DNA from: Litorivivens sp047622145
Lineage (GTDB): Bacteria; Pseudomonadota; Gammaproteobacteria; Pseudomonadales; Spongiibacteraceae
Length of the DNA stretch: 25,558 bases
Direction: 5' to 3'
Assembly (NCBI GenBank): GCA_047622145.1
Contig: JBLHMO010000034.1
Location: 1-25,558, forward strand
Below the pieces are notes generated by a model that was not told the origin of the DNA, made no database searches, and was given only the letters and a program-made list of their open reading frames with translations. This document shows positions 6,913-16,748 of the stretch, piece after piece. Both the position numbers and the translations under genes were made by a program. The number at the start of each line of letters is the position of its first letter. Positions within the stretch are counted from its first letter, which is position 1.

Positions 6913-7458
6913 ATGGAGTTAAGTCGAGAACTGCATTTTGAGGTGGAGCAGTTTTACTACCGCGAAGCACGCTTGTTGGACGAGCGCTGCTACCAGCAGT
7001 GGTTAGCGCTGCTGTGTGAAGATATACGCTACGCGATGCCGTCGCGCTATGTTGCGCAACGCGACCATGTGGTGCGCGGCAGCGAAGCCTATCTGGCACC
7101 CGAGCGGGAAATGCAAACCGAGGCTGTGAACTCGTTACCACTGCGCGAGGAAAACTATTTCGTGCTAGCGGTGCGAGTTGATCGGGCATTCAAGCCGACG
7201 GCTTGGGGTGACAATCCGCCGGCGCGAACCCGCCGGCACGTAAGCAACGTCGAACTCATCGGCTTCGACGGTGATGAGCTGTCCGTATACAGCAATTTCA
7301 TGCTCAACTATAGCCGGCACGGACAGGACAATTTTTTGTACTCCGGCCAGCGTCGCGATAAGCTTCGCCGCGAAGGCGGCAGTTTTAAAATTGCGGATCG
7401 GGAAATCATTCTGGACTGGAGTGTTATTCCGGCACCGACAGTAGCGTTGTTTTTTTAG
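6913..7458 (+). CDS. Aromatic-ring-hydroxylating dioxygenase, small (beta) subunit
   Basis: This 181-residue NTF2/SnoaL-fold protein is the structural beta subunit that packs with alpha as an alpha3-beta3 hexamer in this enzyme class. Family features are the N-terminal helix EVEQFYYREARLLDER, the tract WLALLCEDIRYAMPSR, the RHVSNVEL strand and the C-terminal KIADREIILD segment. Its ATG follows the alpha TAA directly, so the subunits are surely co-transcribed and probably translationally coupled. It binds no metal. The length is normal for the family. Confidence 0.9.
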   Translation: MELSRELHFEVEQFYYREARLLDERCYQQWLALLCEDIRYAMPSRYVAQRDHVVRGSEAYLAPEREMQTEAVNSLPLREENYFVLAVRVDRAFKPTAWGDNPPARTRRHVSNVELIGFDGDELSVYSNFMLNYSRHGQDNFLYSGQRRDKLRREGGSFKIADREIILDWSVIPAPTVALFF

Positions 7459-7540
7459 TGTACGGTTCAGGTGGCGCTGGACTTCGGGGTTGCGCGGGCG
7501 CTGCTTACTAGTATGCTTCCAGCATCCGGTTGCGGTGAGA

Positions 7541-7547
7541 GAGGAGG
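7541..7547 (+). promoter_or_regulatory. Strong ribosome binding site fixing the XRE-like start
   Basis: GAGGAGG sits 5 nt before the ATG at 7553. This decides against a longer in-frame start at 7490. Confidence 0.75.
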
Positions 7548-7552
7548 GTTCG

Positions 7553-8224
7553 ATGGCCGTCAAAAAGTCTTCCAGGGGCAAAAAACGGGATACAGGTAAG
7601 TCTGAGCTGGGCAGTGGTGAGCCGGCCGGCAATAAGGGCTCCTTAATTGATCAGTTGCTGGATTACACCGGCCTTATTACCGGAAGTATTGCCGATGTGG
7701 TGAAAACGGGTTCGGCCATTCCGCTCATGTACACCGACAATTGGTTGAAAGACCTCTATATGAAGTCGATTGACCCAGAGCGTCTGCGGGCTATGGCGGA
7801 TGCGGGCGAAATCCTCAAAGACGCAAGAGAAGTTGCGGGGCTCAATCTACAGGAGCTTGCAGCCATACTGGGCCTCAAAGACGAGGAATTACTGAAGGAA
7901 GTAGAGGGCGGGCGGGCGACATTGCCCTTTGATATGATTTTGCGTATTGCCGCCTTAGTCGCACGTCACGACCCAATTCCCTTTATTCTTAAATTTGTAA
8001 GAACCTACAACCCAGCGTTGGAAAGTCGTCTGGGCGAGTTGGGGATTCTCCAGTTGCCCAAGCAATACGAACGTGAGCGGCGCTTTGTTAATTTACTGCG
8101 AAAGCAAGATGAATTGCGCTCGATGAGTGATAGCCAATTTGATCGATTTTTGAGTTTGCAGGACGCCGCCGTTGAGTTCTCGTTGGATGTGTTGCGTTCG
8201 GGGCTGGAAAAAGATGGCGAGTGA
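7553..8224 (+). CDS. XRE-like helix-turn-helix protein with extended N- and C-termini
   Basis: This 223-residue protein opens with a basic, Lys-, Ser- and Gly-rich stretch of about 30 residues. A short helical region follows (LIDQLLDYTGLITGSIADVV and neighbours). An HTH_3/XRE-like core comes next: EILKDAREVAGLNLQELAAILGLKDEELLKEVEGG, about residues 86-120. The C-terminal 80 residues are helical and charged. The HTH geometry (LNLQELA, then ILGLKDEELLKEVEGG) is convincing, but the family is otherwise unknown to me. It lies 94 bp after the dioxygenase beta gene on the same strand and could be co-transcribed with it or be independent. It could be a regulator or a nucleoid-associated protein; no target is evident. 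Confidence 0.7.
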   Translation: MAVKKSSRGKKRDTGKSELGSGEPAGNKGSLIDQLLDYTGLITGSIADVVKTGSAIPLMYTDNWLKDLYMKSIDPERLRAMADAGEILKDAREVAGLNLQELAAILGLKDEELLKEVEGGRATLPFDMILRIAALVARHDPIPFILKFVRTYNPALESRLGELGILQLPKQYERERRFVNLLRKQDELRSMSDSQFDRFLSLQDAAVEFSLDVLRSGLEKDGE

Positions 8225-8298
8225 GTGGGTGCGAGACTTTAAAAAAAGGTCCTAAATTCCATCCCAACATTAGTAAGCCGCAATACCATTTTTCCGTT

Positions 8299-8333
8299 CT
8301 TACTGCGCATAATTTCGTCAGCTGCGGAGTAGG
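8299..8333. other. Long hairpin between convergent genes
   Basis: CTTACTGCGCA (8299-8309) pairs with TGCGGAGTAGG (8323-8333) at ten of eleven positions (one G-U, one G-G mismatch) around a 13-nt loop. No T-run follows on either strand. It lies in the 122-bp gap between the XRE-like gene and the convergent MshEN gene, so it may mark both transcript ends. Confidence 0.45.
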
Positions 8334-8346
8334 GGCTAAGGTGATT

Positions 8347-8925
8347 TCAGGTGAAGCCGGGCTTTCGCCAAGAGTCTCGAAGCGCGTGAGGCGCTTGCGT
8401 CGTGAAATTAGGCTGCAGCCTTCCCCAGGATTGATCATTGACAACCGGGTCGTCAGCATAGCTTGCGAGGGTGAGCAACGCGGCCGCCGCAGCAGACATC
8501 AGTTTTTGTTGTAACTGGAGGCAGTCTTTTAACTGCTGCAGACTAATTAAGCCTTTTTTTAATAAAATACTGCCCAGTGGTCGCGATTGTTCAGCTTGTT
8601 CTAAGAGAGCCCTTTCCAGCTGAGCTTCAGTGATTTCACCGCACGCGACCAGTAAGTCGCCCAATCGGCAACCAAGCTCGCTCAGTTGTGGCAGCTTTGC
8701 TTGCTGAACGGTACTTCGAAGCTTTTTCTGCAGTGAAAGCAGGCTGCGCTTCTCGCAGGATGAGAGTCTTTGCTGGCTCTGTAATACTTGGCATACGGGT
8801 TGGTTTAGCTGTTTGGAGAGCTTGAGTGCACCCTCCAGCTCGCGATTGAGAACAAAATCGGCTGCCAGCAGTAGCTCCCCGATACGGGTGGCGGTCTTGT
8901 CTGGGAGCGACGCTGTTGTAGACAT
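8347..8925 (-). CDS. Stand-alone protein with two MshEN-like domains (putative c-di-GMP sensor)
   Basis: This 192-residue protein consists of two MshEN-type domains, the module that precedes many type II secretion and pilus ATPases (GspE, MshE) and binds cyclic-di-GMP. The second domain has both 24-residue motifs in good form: RLGDLLVACGEI..QLERALLEQ (87-110) and LGSILLKKGLI..QLKDCLQLQ (117-139). The first is weaker: RIGELLLAADFV..ELEGALKL (14-36), then a diverged copy around 44-66. A short Ala/Leu-rich segment (about 144-157) and a polar tail follow. There is no ATPase domain. The ATG at 8925 was chosen because GGAG lies 6 nt upstream. The gene is divergent from the FAD oxidoreductase. Domain calls rest on established MshEN motifs; ligand binding is inferred. 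Confidence 0.7.
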   Translation of the reverse strand: MSTTASLPDKTATRIGELLLAADFVLNRELEGALKLSKQLNQPVCQVLQSQQRLSSCEKRSLLSLQKKLRSTVQQAKLPQLSELGCRLGDLLVACGEITEAQLERALLEQAEQSRPLGSILLKKGLISLQQLKDCLQLQQKLMSAAAAALLTLASYADDPVVNDQSWGRLQPNFTTQAPHALRDSWRKPGFT

Positions 8926-9099
8926 AGTATTCTCCAAGTTGCAGTTGCGTGGAATACAGCCCTAGGCGTTTCGGCACTGCTAGGCCACAATAACGAGATA
9001 ACTAAGCGGCGAGCAATACGTAAATCCCGCATTGGACACTGCTTGCTGTGTTGTGGCGAGGATAATTTTTTTAAGCGATTAATAATAAAGGAATAAATC

Positions 9100-10737
9100 A
9101 TGGAAAAAGTGCGCACTGGTCGGCGGTATCGCCCTAATCGACTGGCTGAATCCTACGATGTCATTGTTGTCGGATCCGGCATCGGTGGGTTGGTTAACGC
9201 TGCGCTTTTGTCGTTATTGGGGCGTCGAGTCTGCGTGCTGGAGCAGCACTATACCGCTGGCGGCTACACTCACGCCTACGAACGCGAGGGTTACGAATGG
9301 GATGTGGGCGTGCACTACATTGGCGACGTTCACAAACCGTCGTCGACGCTTAGGCGTATTTTCGATGTGGTGAGTGATGGTCACTTGCAGTGGGCCGAAA
9401 TGGATGCTGCCTATGATCGTATTATTTTGGGTGATCGTGAGTATGATCTGATTGCCGGAAGAAGAAATTTCATTGCTGAGTTGGTCAATCATTTTCCCGA
9501 GGAAGAAGCGGCGATTCGTCAATACGTGGAGCTCATTCGCCAGGTCAGTTATCAGAGCACCCGTTTTTTTGCTGGGCAAGCGATGCCACGTAGCCTTGGA
9601 CGTGCCTACGGAAAATCTCGGGCTTTGCTAATGGCCCCACATTTTTTCCAAACCACACGGGAAGTGTTGGAAAAGCTGACAGAGAATCAGGAGCTGATAG
9701 CCGTGCTAACTGGGCAGTGGGGAGACTATGGGCTGCCGCCTGCAGAGTCCTCCTTTCTAATGCACGCCTTGGTCGCCAAACATTATCTGGCGGGTGGCGC
9801 TTATCCGGTGGGAGGGGCATCAGCCATGGCGCGAACCATCATCCCCACCATTCAGCAGGCTGGTGGCGAAGTGTTTACCTACGCCGAAGTGGAACAAATT
9901 CTTATCGAAAATAAGCGGGCCGTCGGGGTGAAGATGGCTGATGGCACGGAAATTCGGGCGGACAAGATCGTCAGTAACGCAGGCTTTTTGCCGACGGTTA
10001 ATCGGCTGTTGCCGGAGTCGGCGAGAAGTCTGTTACCAAGCCAGGGCAAAGACAAACAAATACAGCTGTCGAGCGCGCACTTATGTTTGTACGCTGGATT
10101 TAAAGGCACGCCCAAAGAGTTGGGGATGACAACCACCAACTTGTGGATATACCCCAGTGAGGACCACGAAGGTAACTTGAAGGCCTACCTAGATTCACCC
10201 GATGATGCGCCGTTCCCGCTGGTCTACGTCTCCTTCCCTTCTGCCAAGGACCCGGATTGGGAGAATCGCTACCCTGGAAAATCCACCGTTGAGATTGTGA
10301 CCGTTACTCAGCCCGAATGGTTTGGCAAATGGCAGGGAACGACTTGGCAACAGCGCGGCGATGATTATGAGGCCAAAAAGAAGATACTGGCTGACAAGCT
10401 GCTGGCCATTTTGTTTGCGCGCATGCCGCAGCTTGAGGCTGCACTGGATTTTCATGAGTTGTCGACGCCGCTTTCGACCCAGTTTTACCAGCGCAATCAG
10501 CAGGGCGAGATTTACGGCCTGGATCATTTCCCGGAACGCTTCGATCACCCCTCTCTTCATCCACAGACACCGATTAAAAATCTGTACTTGACGGGTGCTG
10601 ATGTCGTTACGGCAGGGATTGGTGGCGCGGTAATGGCAGGCATGATGACCAGCAGTGTCATGCTGGGGCCGATCAAAGCGAGACTTTTAATGAAATTAAT
10701 AAAAAACTGGCAACCGGTGGAGACGCAGCCAGTATAG
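9100..10737 (+). CDS. FAD-dependent oxidoreductase, CrtI/carotene isomerase/RetSat-like
   Basis: This 545-residue flavoprotein belongs to the phytoene desaturase and all-trans-retinol 13,14-reductase superfamily. The N-terminal dinucleotide motif is VIVVGSGIGGL (21-31), with the ribose-binding Glu48 in VCVLEQH. GVHYIGDV (about 73-80) is typical of the RetSat/CrtISO branch. The C-terminal FAD motif is LYLTGADVVTAGIGGAVMAG (near 500-520), followed by a basic hydrophobic helix that could touch the membrane. The likely substrate is a polyene or other lipophilic compound, but this cannot be fixed. AAAGGA lies 8 nt before the ATG. There are no carotenoid genes in the window. The antiporter gene starts 48 bp downstream on the same strand. 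Confidence 0.85.
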   Translation: MEKVRTGRRYRPNRLAESYDVIVVGSGIGGLVNAALLSLLGRRVCVLEQHYTAGGYTHAYEREGYEWDVGVHYIGDVHKPSSTLRRIFDVVSDGHLQWAEMDAAYDRIILGDREYDLIAGRRNFIAELVNHFPEEEAAIRQYVELIRQVSYQSTRFFAGQAMPRSLGRAYGKSRALLMAPHFFQTTREVLEKLTENQELIAVLTGQWGDYGLPPAESSFLMHALVAKHYLAGGAYPVGGASAMARTIIPTIQQAGGEVFTYAEVEQILIENKRAVGVKMADGTEIRADKIVSNAGFLPTVNRLLPESARSLLPSQGKDKQIQLSSAHLCLYAGFKGTPKELGMTTTNLWIYPSEDHEGNLKAYLDSPDDAPFPLVYVSFPSAKDPDWENRYPGKSTVEIVTVTQPEWFGKWQGTTWQQRGDDYEAKKKILADKLLAILFARMPQLEAALDFHELSTPLSTQFYQRNQQGEIYGLDHFPERFDHPSLHPQTPIKNLYLTGADVVTAGIGGAVMAGMMTSSVMLGPIKARLLMKLIKNWQPVETQPV

Positions 10738-10785
10738 TTTGTTGTTGGCGACCGAGACGCTTGTTTGGGAATAAGGATGTAATTA

Positions 10786-12576
10786 ATGGAACCTTCGCTC
10801 GCACTCGTTGTCATTCTCGTCGCTGGTATTCTCTGTCAGTGGCTGGCTTGGCGACTACGTATCCCCGCTATTGTGTTGCTGGCCAGTGCGGGTTTGTTGC
10901 TCGGCCCTATCGGCGGGGTTGTACACCCTGTCGACGATTTTGGCTCGGGCTTGAACTCGGTTGTCCAACTTTTCGTTGCCGTTATTTTGTTTGAAGGCGG
11001 ACTCAACCTGCAGTTGCACGAACTGCGCGAAGCGGGGCGGGTTGTTCGGCGGCTAACCTCGGTTGGTGTGGTGGTGGCCTGGGTGTTGGGTACCTTGGCG
11101 GCACATCTGGTTGGTGGCTTGAGCTGGCCCGTGGCTTTGCTACTGGGCGCCATTCTTGTGGTGACCGGCCCCACCGTTATTATGCCGCTACTCAAGCATG
11201 CTAATCTTAATCGGCGCACGGCGTCGTACCTGAAATGGGAAGGCATTATTAACGATCCGCTGGGTGTGTTGCTGGCGGTGATTGTGTATCAGTATTTCCT
11301 CTACTCCGGCGAGGGTGGAGGTTTGTCGCCTGCGCTTTCTAATTTGATAATCGCCTTCCTCGTGGCGCTGGGCATTGGCGGTGGTGGTGGCTTTACCCTG
11401 GGATCGTTTTTCCGCCGTGGTTGGGTGCCGGAGTATTTAAAGGCGCCGATGATTATTGCAGTGATCCTCGGTATCTACGCCTTATCGCATTTGGTGCTGC
11501 ATGAGTCGGGGTTGTTGGCGGTTACGGTTATGGGCATTGTGATGGGCAATATGCGACTGCGCAGCATTGATGAAATGCGGCGCTTCAAGGAATACATCAC
11601 CATCATTTTGGTGTCCTTTTTGTTTGTTGTGCTCACCGCTTCACTCGATATCGAAATTCTTAAACAGCTTAATTGGCGCATGGCAGCAATGCTGTTGGTG
11701 TTTTTGTTTGTGGTGCGTCCAGCAACGGTGTGGTTGTCGACGATCGGCGTCGACTGTAACTGGCGTGAACGGGTGATGATTGGCTGGATAGCACCGCGCG
11801 GAGTGGTTGCGGCCGCGTCAGCGGGTGCGTTTGCGCCGGCCATGATAGACGCAGGATATGCCGGTGCCGAATTGTTGGTGCCGGCAGTGTTTATGGTAAT
11901 TTTTGCCACGGTTATCCTGCACGGCTTTTCGCTGGGGCCACTGGCCGTTCGGCTGGAGCTGCGGGCGGAAGGGTCCGGGAGGGTGTTGGTGGTAGGTTCA
12001 TCACCATGGACTATTGAATTGTGTCAGGTGCTCAAAGACTTGAAGGTCGATGTCTTGATGGCCGATACCGATTGGGCGCGCTTGCGACCGGCTCGCCAGC
12101 AGGGGCTGGCGACTTGGTACGGTGAAATTTTATCTGAAAAAGCAGAAGAGGCTTTGGAGTTGGACGGCGTAAAAATTGTGCTCGCGGCAACGAGCAATGT
12201 CGCCTATAACTCGATGGTGTGTAATCATTTCGCGGTCGAAGTCGGCCGCAACAAAGTGTACCAGCTAGCCGATACCGACAATGCCGATGAATCGGATCGC
12301 CGAAAGGTTGCGCACGCACGCCGTGGCATCAGTGTTTTTTCGCGCAAGGTCACCTTTGGCTCGCTGTGGAGCAACTTGATCCGTGAATGGCGCTTCCAAA
12401 AAACCCGCGTTACCGAGGAGTTCAGCGGTGAGTCGATTATTATGCAGTTACCCGAAGAGTCGATCATTGTCGCGTTAGTGAGCAAAGAAGGGCGGCTGGA
12501 CTGGGTGACGGAAGAATCACCGGGTTTGAAAGTGGGCGATACGTTGGTGAGTTTCGTGCCGCCCGCTAAGGCTTAA
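10786..12576 (+). CDS. Cation:proton antiporter (CPA1/NhaP type) with C-terminal RCK module
   Basis: This 596-residue inner-membrane protein has about 12 hydrophobic helices over residues 1-390, followed by a cytoplasmic RCK/TrkA-N nucleotide-binding domain (GRVLVVGSSPWTIELCQVL, from about 398) and a C-terminal RCK_C-like part (about 535-596). The exchanger signature is clear: VTGPT (126-130) and the ND pair Asn156-Asp157 in INDPLG, the ion-binding site in CPA1 exchangers. Such proteins exchange Na+ or K+ for H+, with the RCK domain gating transport. AAGGA lies 8-9 nt before the ATG, and I chose this start because the first helix begins at once. A strong terminator closes the gene. Which ion it carries is unknown. 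Confidence 0.88.
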   Translation: MEPSLALVVILVAGILCQWLAWRLRIPAIVLLASAGLLLGPIGGVVHPVDDFGSGLNSVVQLFVAVILFEGGLNLQLHELREAGRVVRRLTSVGVVVAWVLGTLAAHLVGGLSWPVALLLGAILVVTGPTVIMPLLKHANLNRRTASYLKWEGIINDPLGVLLAVIVYQYFLYSGEGGGLSPALSNLIIAFLVALGIGGGGGFTLGSFFRRGWVPEYLKAPMIIAVILGIYALSHLVLHESGLLAVTVMGIVMGNMRLRSIDEMRRFKEYITIILVSFLFVVLTASLDIEILKQLNWRMAAMLLVFLFVVRPATVWLSTIGVDCNWRERVMIGWIAPRGVVAAASAGAFAPAMIDAGYAGAELLVPAVFMVIFATVILHGFSLGPLAVRLELRAEGSGRVLVVGSSPWTIELCQVLKDLKVDVLMADTDWARLRPARQQGLATWYGEILSEKAEEALELDGVKIVLAATSNVAYNSMVCNHFAVEVGRNKVYQLADTDNADESDRRKVAHARRGISVFSRKVTFGSLWSNLIREWRFQKTRVTEEFSGESIIMQLPEESIIVALVSKEGRLDWVTEESPGLKVGDTLVSFVPPAKA

Positions 12577-12579
12577 TCT

Positions 12580-12613
12580 ACTCGCTGCGGGCTAGCGCAG
12601 GCAGCGAGTTTTT
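12580..12613 (+). terminator. Intrinsic terminator after the antiporter gene
   Basis: ACTCGCTGC (12580-12588) pairs perfectly with GCAGCGAGT (12601-12609) around a 12-nt loop, with T-run 12609-12613 and more T after. It stops + strand transcription before the convergent ettA end at 12618. The minus side lacks a matching T-run. Confidence 0.85.
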
Positions 12614-12617
12614 GGGT

Positions 12618-14279
<1,662 letters not shown>

Positions 14280-14409
14280 GTTTGGAGTTCCGTAAGAAGT
14301 CTGGTCCCGCAGGACGATTGTCAATTGCGAGCACGTTAGCGAAAAGTGCGCGGCTTATCAATCTTGTGACGCCAGTCAGGACGTACTCGGTTTTGGGTCG
14401 TGTTCGGTT

Positions 14410-15378
14410 TTAGTCAGTACTCAGTTCTAGGTAGTGTACTGAAAACAGCTTCTCCTCGTCCTGCCATAAACCGCGGCTGCTGAAACCTGCTTGGCTCGCC
14501 AGCGCGGTGAATTCCTCCGTGCTGTATTTAAAGCTGTTTTCGGTATGCACGGAATCGCCTAAAGCAAAATCAAATTTATCCCCATTGATGTGCACCTGCT
14601 GCTCGCTTTTGCTCACGAGATGCATTTCGATGGCACCGCTACGCTCGTTCCAGGATGCTTGGTGCTGCCACTGTTCTATACTGAAGTTGGCGCCGGCCTC
14701 GCGGTTGAGCCGTTTTAGTATGTTCAGGTTGAAGTCAGCGGTAATGCCCTGACTGTCGTTGTAGGCAGCTTCAATGCGGTCCCGATTTTTTTTGACGTCG
14801 ACACCGATCAACAGGCCGCCAGCGTAATCTCCCTGTGCGGCGAGTCGGGCAAAACGCTTCAGCATAGCAATCGCGTCGTTCGGCGGGAAATTTCCGATGG
14901 TTGAGCCGGGAAAGTAAACAACCGTGCGCGCGCAGCGGCCTTTGGGCTGGGGTAGCGTCAGGGCGCTGCTATAGTCGGCGCAAATCGGCTGTATCTCCAG
15001 CGCGGGAAAATCACGCTGGAGCGCGGTGGCCGCGCTGGTGAGCTGTTCGCGGGAGATGTCGATCGGTGTATACGCGACAGGATTGTGCAGTGCTTCCAGT
15101 AATAGACGTATTTTGGTGCCGGCACCGCTGCCGTATTCTATAATCCTCGCGTCTGCGCCAATAAGGCGGGCCATATCGGGCAGATATTTTACTAAGATTT
15201 TGATCTCGGTACGCGTTGGATAGTACTCGGGTAATTCGCAGATTTGCTCAAATAGCTTTGCGCCTTCAGCATCGTAAAAATACTTGCAGGGCAGTCGCGG
15301 CGGTGTTGATTTGAGTCCGGTTATGGTTTCCTCGAGCAAGGAGCCAGTATCGGGTTCCATATCGATAAGATCATGCAT
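14410..15378 (-). CDS. egtD: L-histidine N-alpha-methyltransferase EgtD
   Basis: This 322-residue SAM-dependent enzyme trimethylates histidine to hercynine, the first step of ergothioneine synthesis. The SAM site is IIEYGSGAGTKIRLLL, with PIDISREQL downstream. The histidine-binding part contains VYFPGSTIGNF and TADFNLNILKRLNRE. All fit EgtD. The start used is the ATG at 15378, which has GAGGA 9 nt upstream (15388-15392); an in-frame TTG at 15387 would leave no spacer. It overlaps the egtB stop by 8 nt (AGATGCATGA), a sign of translational coupling. EgtA, EgtC and EgtE are not here; as in many proteobacteria, EgtB and EgtD stand alone. Confidence 0.93.
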   Translation of the reverse strand: MHDLIDMEPDTGSLLEETITGLKSTPPRLPCKYFYDAEGAKLFEQICELPEYYPTRTEIKILVKYLPDMARLIGADARIIEYGSGAGTKIRLLLEALHNPVAYTPIDISREQLTSAATALQRDFPALEIQPICADYSSALTLPQPKGRCARTVVYFPGSTIGNFPPNDAIAMLKRFARLAAQGDYAGGLLIGVDVKKNRDRIEAAYNDSQGITADFNLNILKRLNREAGANFSIEQWQHQASWNERSGAIEMHLVSKSEQQVHINGDKFDFALGDSVHTENSFKYSTEEFTALASQAGFSSRGLWQDEEKLFSVHYLELSTD

Positions 15379-16633
15379 CTCTAGCAATCCTCAGGCCGGC
15401 AAATTGCCAGCGCATATGTGGGTAGAAAAAGTTGCGGTAGCTACTGCGGCTGTGTCCGGCCGGGGTAATGCAAGCGCTGCCACGCAATACCATTTGCGAC
15501 GACATAAACTTGCCGTTGTACTCGCCGAGGCTACCCGCAAGCGGTTTAAAGCCCGGATAGGCCTGATACGCAGAGGATGTCCACTGCCATAATTCACCAA
15601 AATAAGCGGCATCGCAGCGCGCAGGATGCAGCCCGCTGTTAGTTTCGTTGATTTGGGCGGCGATTTCCCACTCGGCTTCAGTTGGCAATCTGGCGCCTGC
15701 CCAGTTCGCGAACGCGGCCGCTTCGAAATAGCTGATGTGACAAACCGGCCTATCGAGTGCCAAGGGCTGTAGCCCATAGAGGGTGAATTCCTGCCAGCCT
15801 TTGTCGCGGGCCTGCCAGTATAGGGGCTGGCAGATATCGTTTTGCTGGCGCCACTCCCAAGCTTCCGAGAGCCAGAGCAGGGGATTTCGATAGCCGCCAT
15901 CGTTAATGAAGTCCAGCCAGTCGCGGTTGCTCACTAGATTCTTGCCCAGTTCAAAAGCGTCTAGCCAGCATTTGTGCCGGGGTGTTTCATTGTCATAGCA
16001 AAAGTTTTCATGGGCGGCCTCTGCGGCGACTTGGCCAATGGCAACCAGCCCACCCTCGTGTAGCGTCCACCCAGATTGCGCCGGCGCGGGATTGTGAGGA
16101 AAAGTTTCATCGGAATAGGCAGGTAACAGCGGATTACAAGAAAACATATGCTTGATATCCATGAGCAACAGTTCCTGATGCTGTTGTTCGTGATTGAGTC
16201 CTAGTGTCATCAATTGTGAAATTCGTGCGGGAATGCGTTCAAAATCACCTAGCCAGGATGCAATCCGGCAGTCAATTTCATACCGATAATGAATGATTTC
16301 TGACAAGCTTGGTCGCGACAGTAGTCCGCGTTGCGGGCGCGCATGACGCTCGCCCTTGCTGATGTAATAACTATTAAATAGGTAGTCGAATTGCGGGTGA
16401 TAAGGCTGGTAGGGTTTCTGGTATTCTGCAAGAATGAACTGTTCAAAAAACCATGTAGTATGTGCAAGATGCCATTTGCTTGGGCTGGCATCCGGCATAG
16501 ACTGTACTGCACAGTCTTCCGGCGTGAGCGCGGTGCAGAGTTCCTCACTCCTTTGTCGCACGCGGCGGTAATCCTTTAGTATTGAACTGTTCGGTGTTAC
16601 TGCAATACTGTGCTTGGCTTCAGCCACCTGCAT
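15371..16633 (-). CDS. egtB: Ergothioneine biosynthesis sulfoxide synthase EgtB
   Basis: This 420-residue iron enzyme joins hercynine to a cysteine-containing thiol with O2. It has an N-terminal DinB-like half and a C-terminal formylglycine-generating-enzyme-like half. The three iron ligands are visible: H58 in HLAHTTWFFE and H148 and H152 in LNHEQQHQE. The C-lectin-like half shows LPTEAEWEIAAQ and the typical ending FAGLRIARDA. The ATG at 16633 was chosen because AAGG lies 7 nt upstream, not the TTG at 16648. It is the first gene of the egtB-egtD pair and faces the phzF-like gene across 115 bp. The thiol donor (gamma-glutamylcysteine or cysteine) cannot be decided. Confidence 0.93.
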   Translation of the reverse strand: MQVAEAKHSIAVTPNSSILKDYRRVRQRSEELCTALTPEDCAVQSMPDASPSKWHLAHTTWFFEQFILAEYQKPYQPYHPQFDYLFNSYYISKGERHARPQRGLLSRPSLSEIIHYRYEIDCRIASWLGDFERIPARISQLMTLGLNHEQQHQELLLMDIKHMFSCNPLLPAYSDETFPHNPAPAQSGWTLHEGGLVAIGQVAAEAAHENFCYDNETPRHKCWLDAFELGKNLVSNRDWLDFINDGGYRNPLLWLSEAWEWRQQNDICQPLYWQARDKGWQEFTLYGLQPLALDRPVCHISYFEAAAFANWAGARLPTEAEWEIAAQINETNSGLHPARCDAAYFGELWQWTSSAYQAYPGFKPLAGSLGEYNGKFMSSQMVLRGSACITPAGHSRSSYRNFFYPHMRWQFAGLRIARDA

Positions 16634-16748
16634 AAGCGAACCTTTCAAAATTTGTTGCCGGCCTGTACGTGTGTAACCAGGAATCAGATCAAGCTAGAGA
16701 GTCGATTTTGTTGACGAACAGCCGGCAATGCAATGAGAACCCGCGATT

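Noticed and set aside
284..7458. The SDR as diol dehydrogenase partner of the dioxygenase
   Set aside because: They are 4.6 kb apart, separated by an oppositely oriented FimV-like gene and the IS, and the SDR has no specific diol dehydrogenase features.
10195..10560. Antisense open frames opposite the FAD oxidoreductase and other long genes
   Set aside because: They are complements of strongly supported genes, have no recognisable motifs and no ribosome sites.
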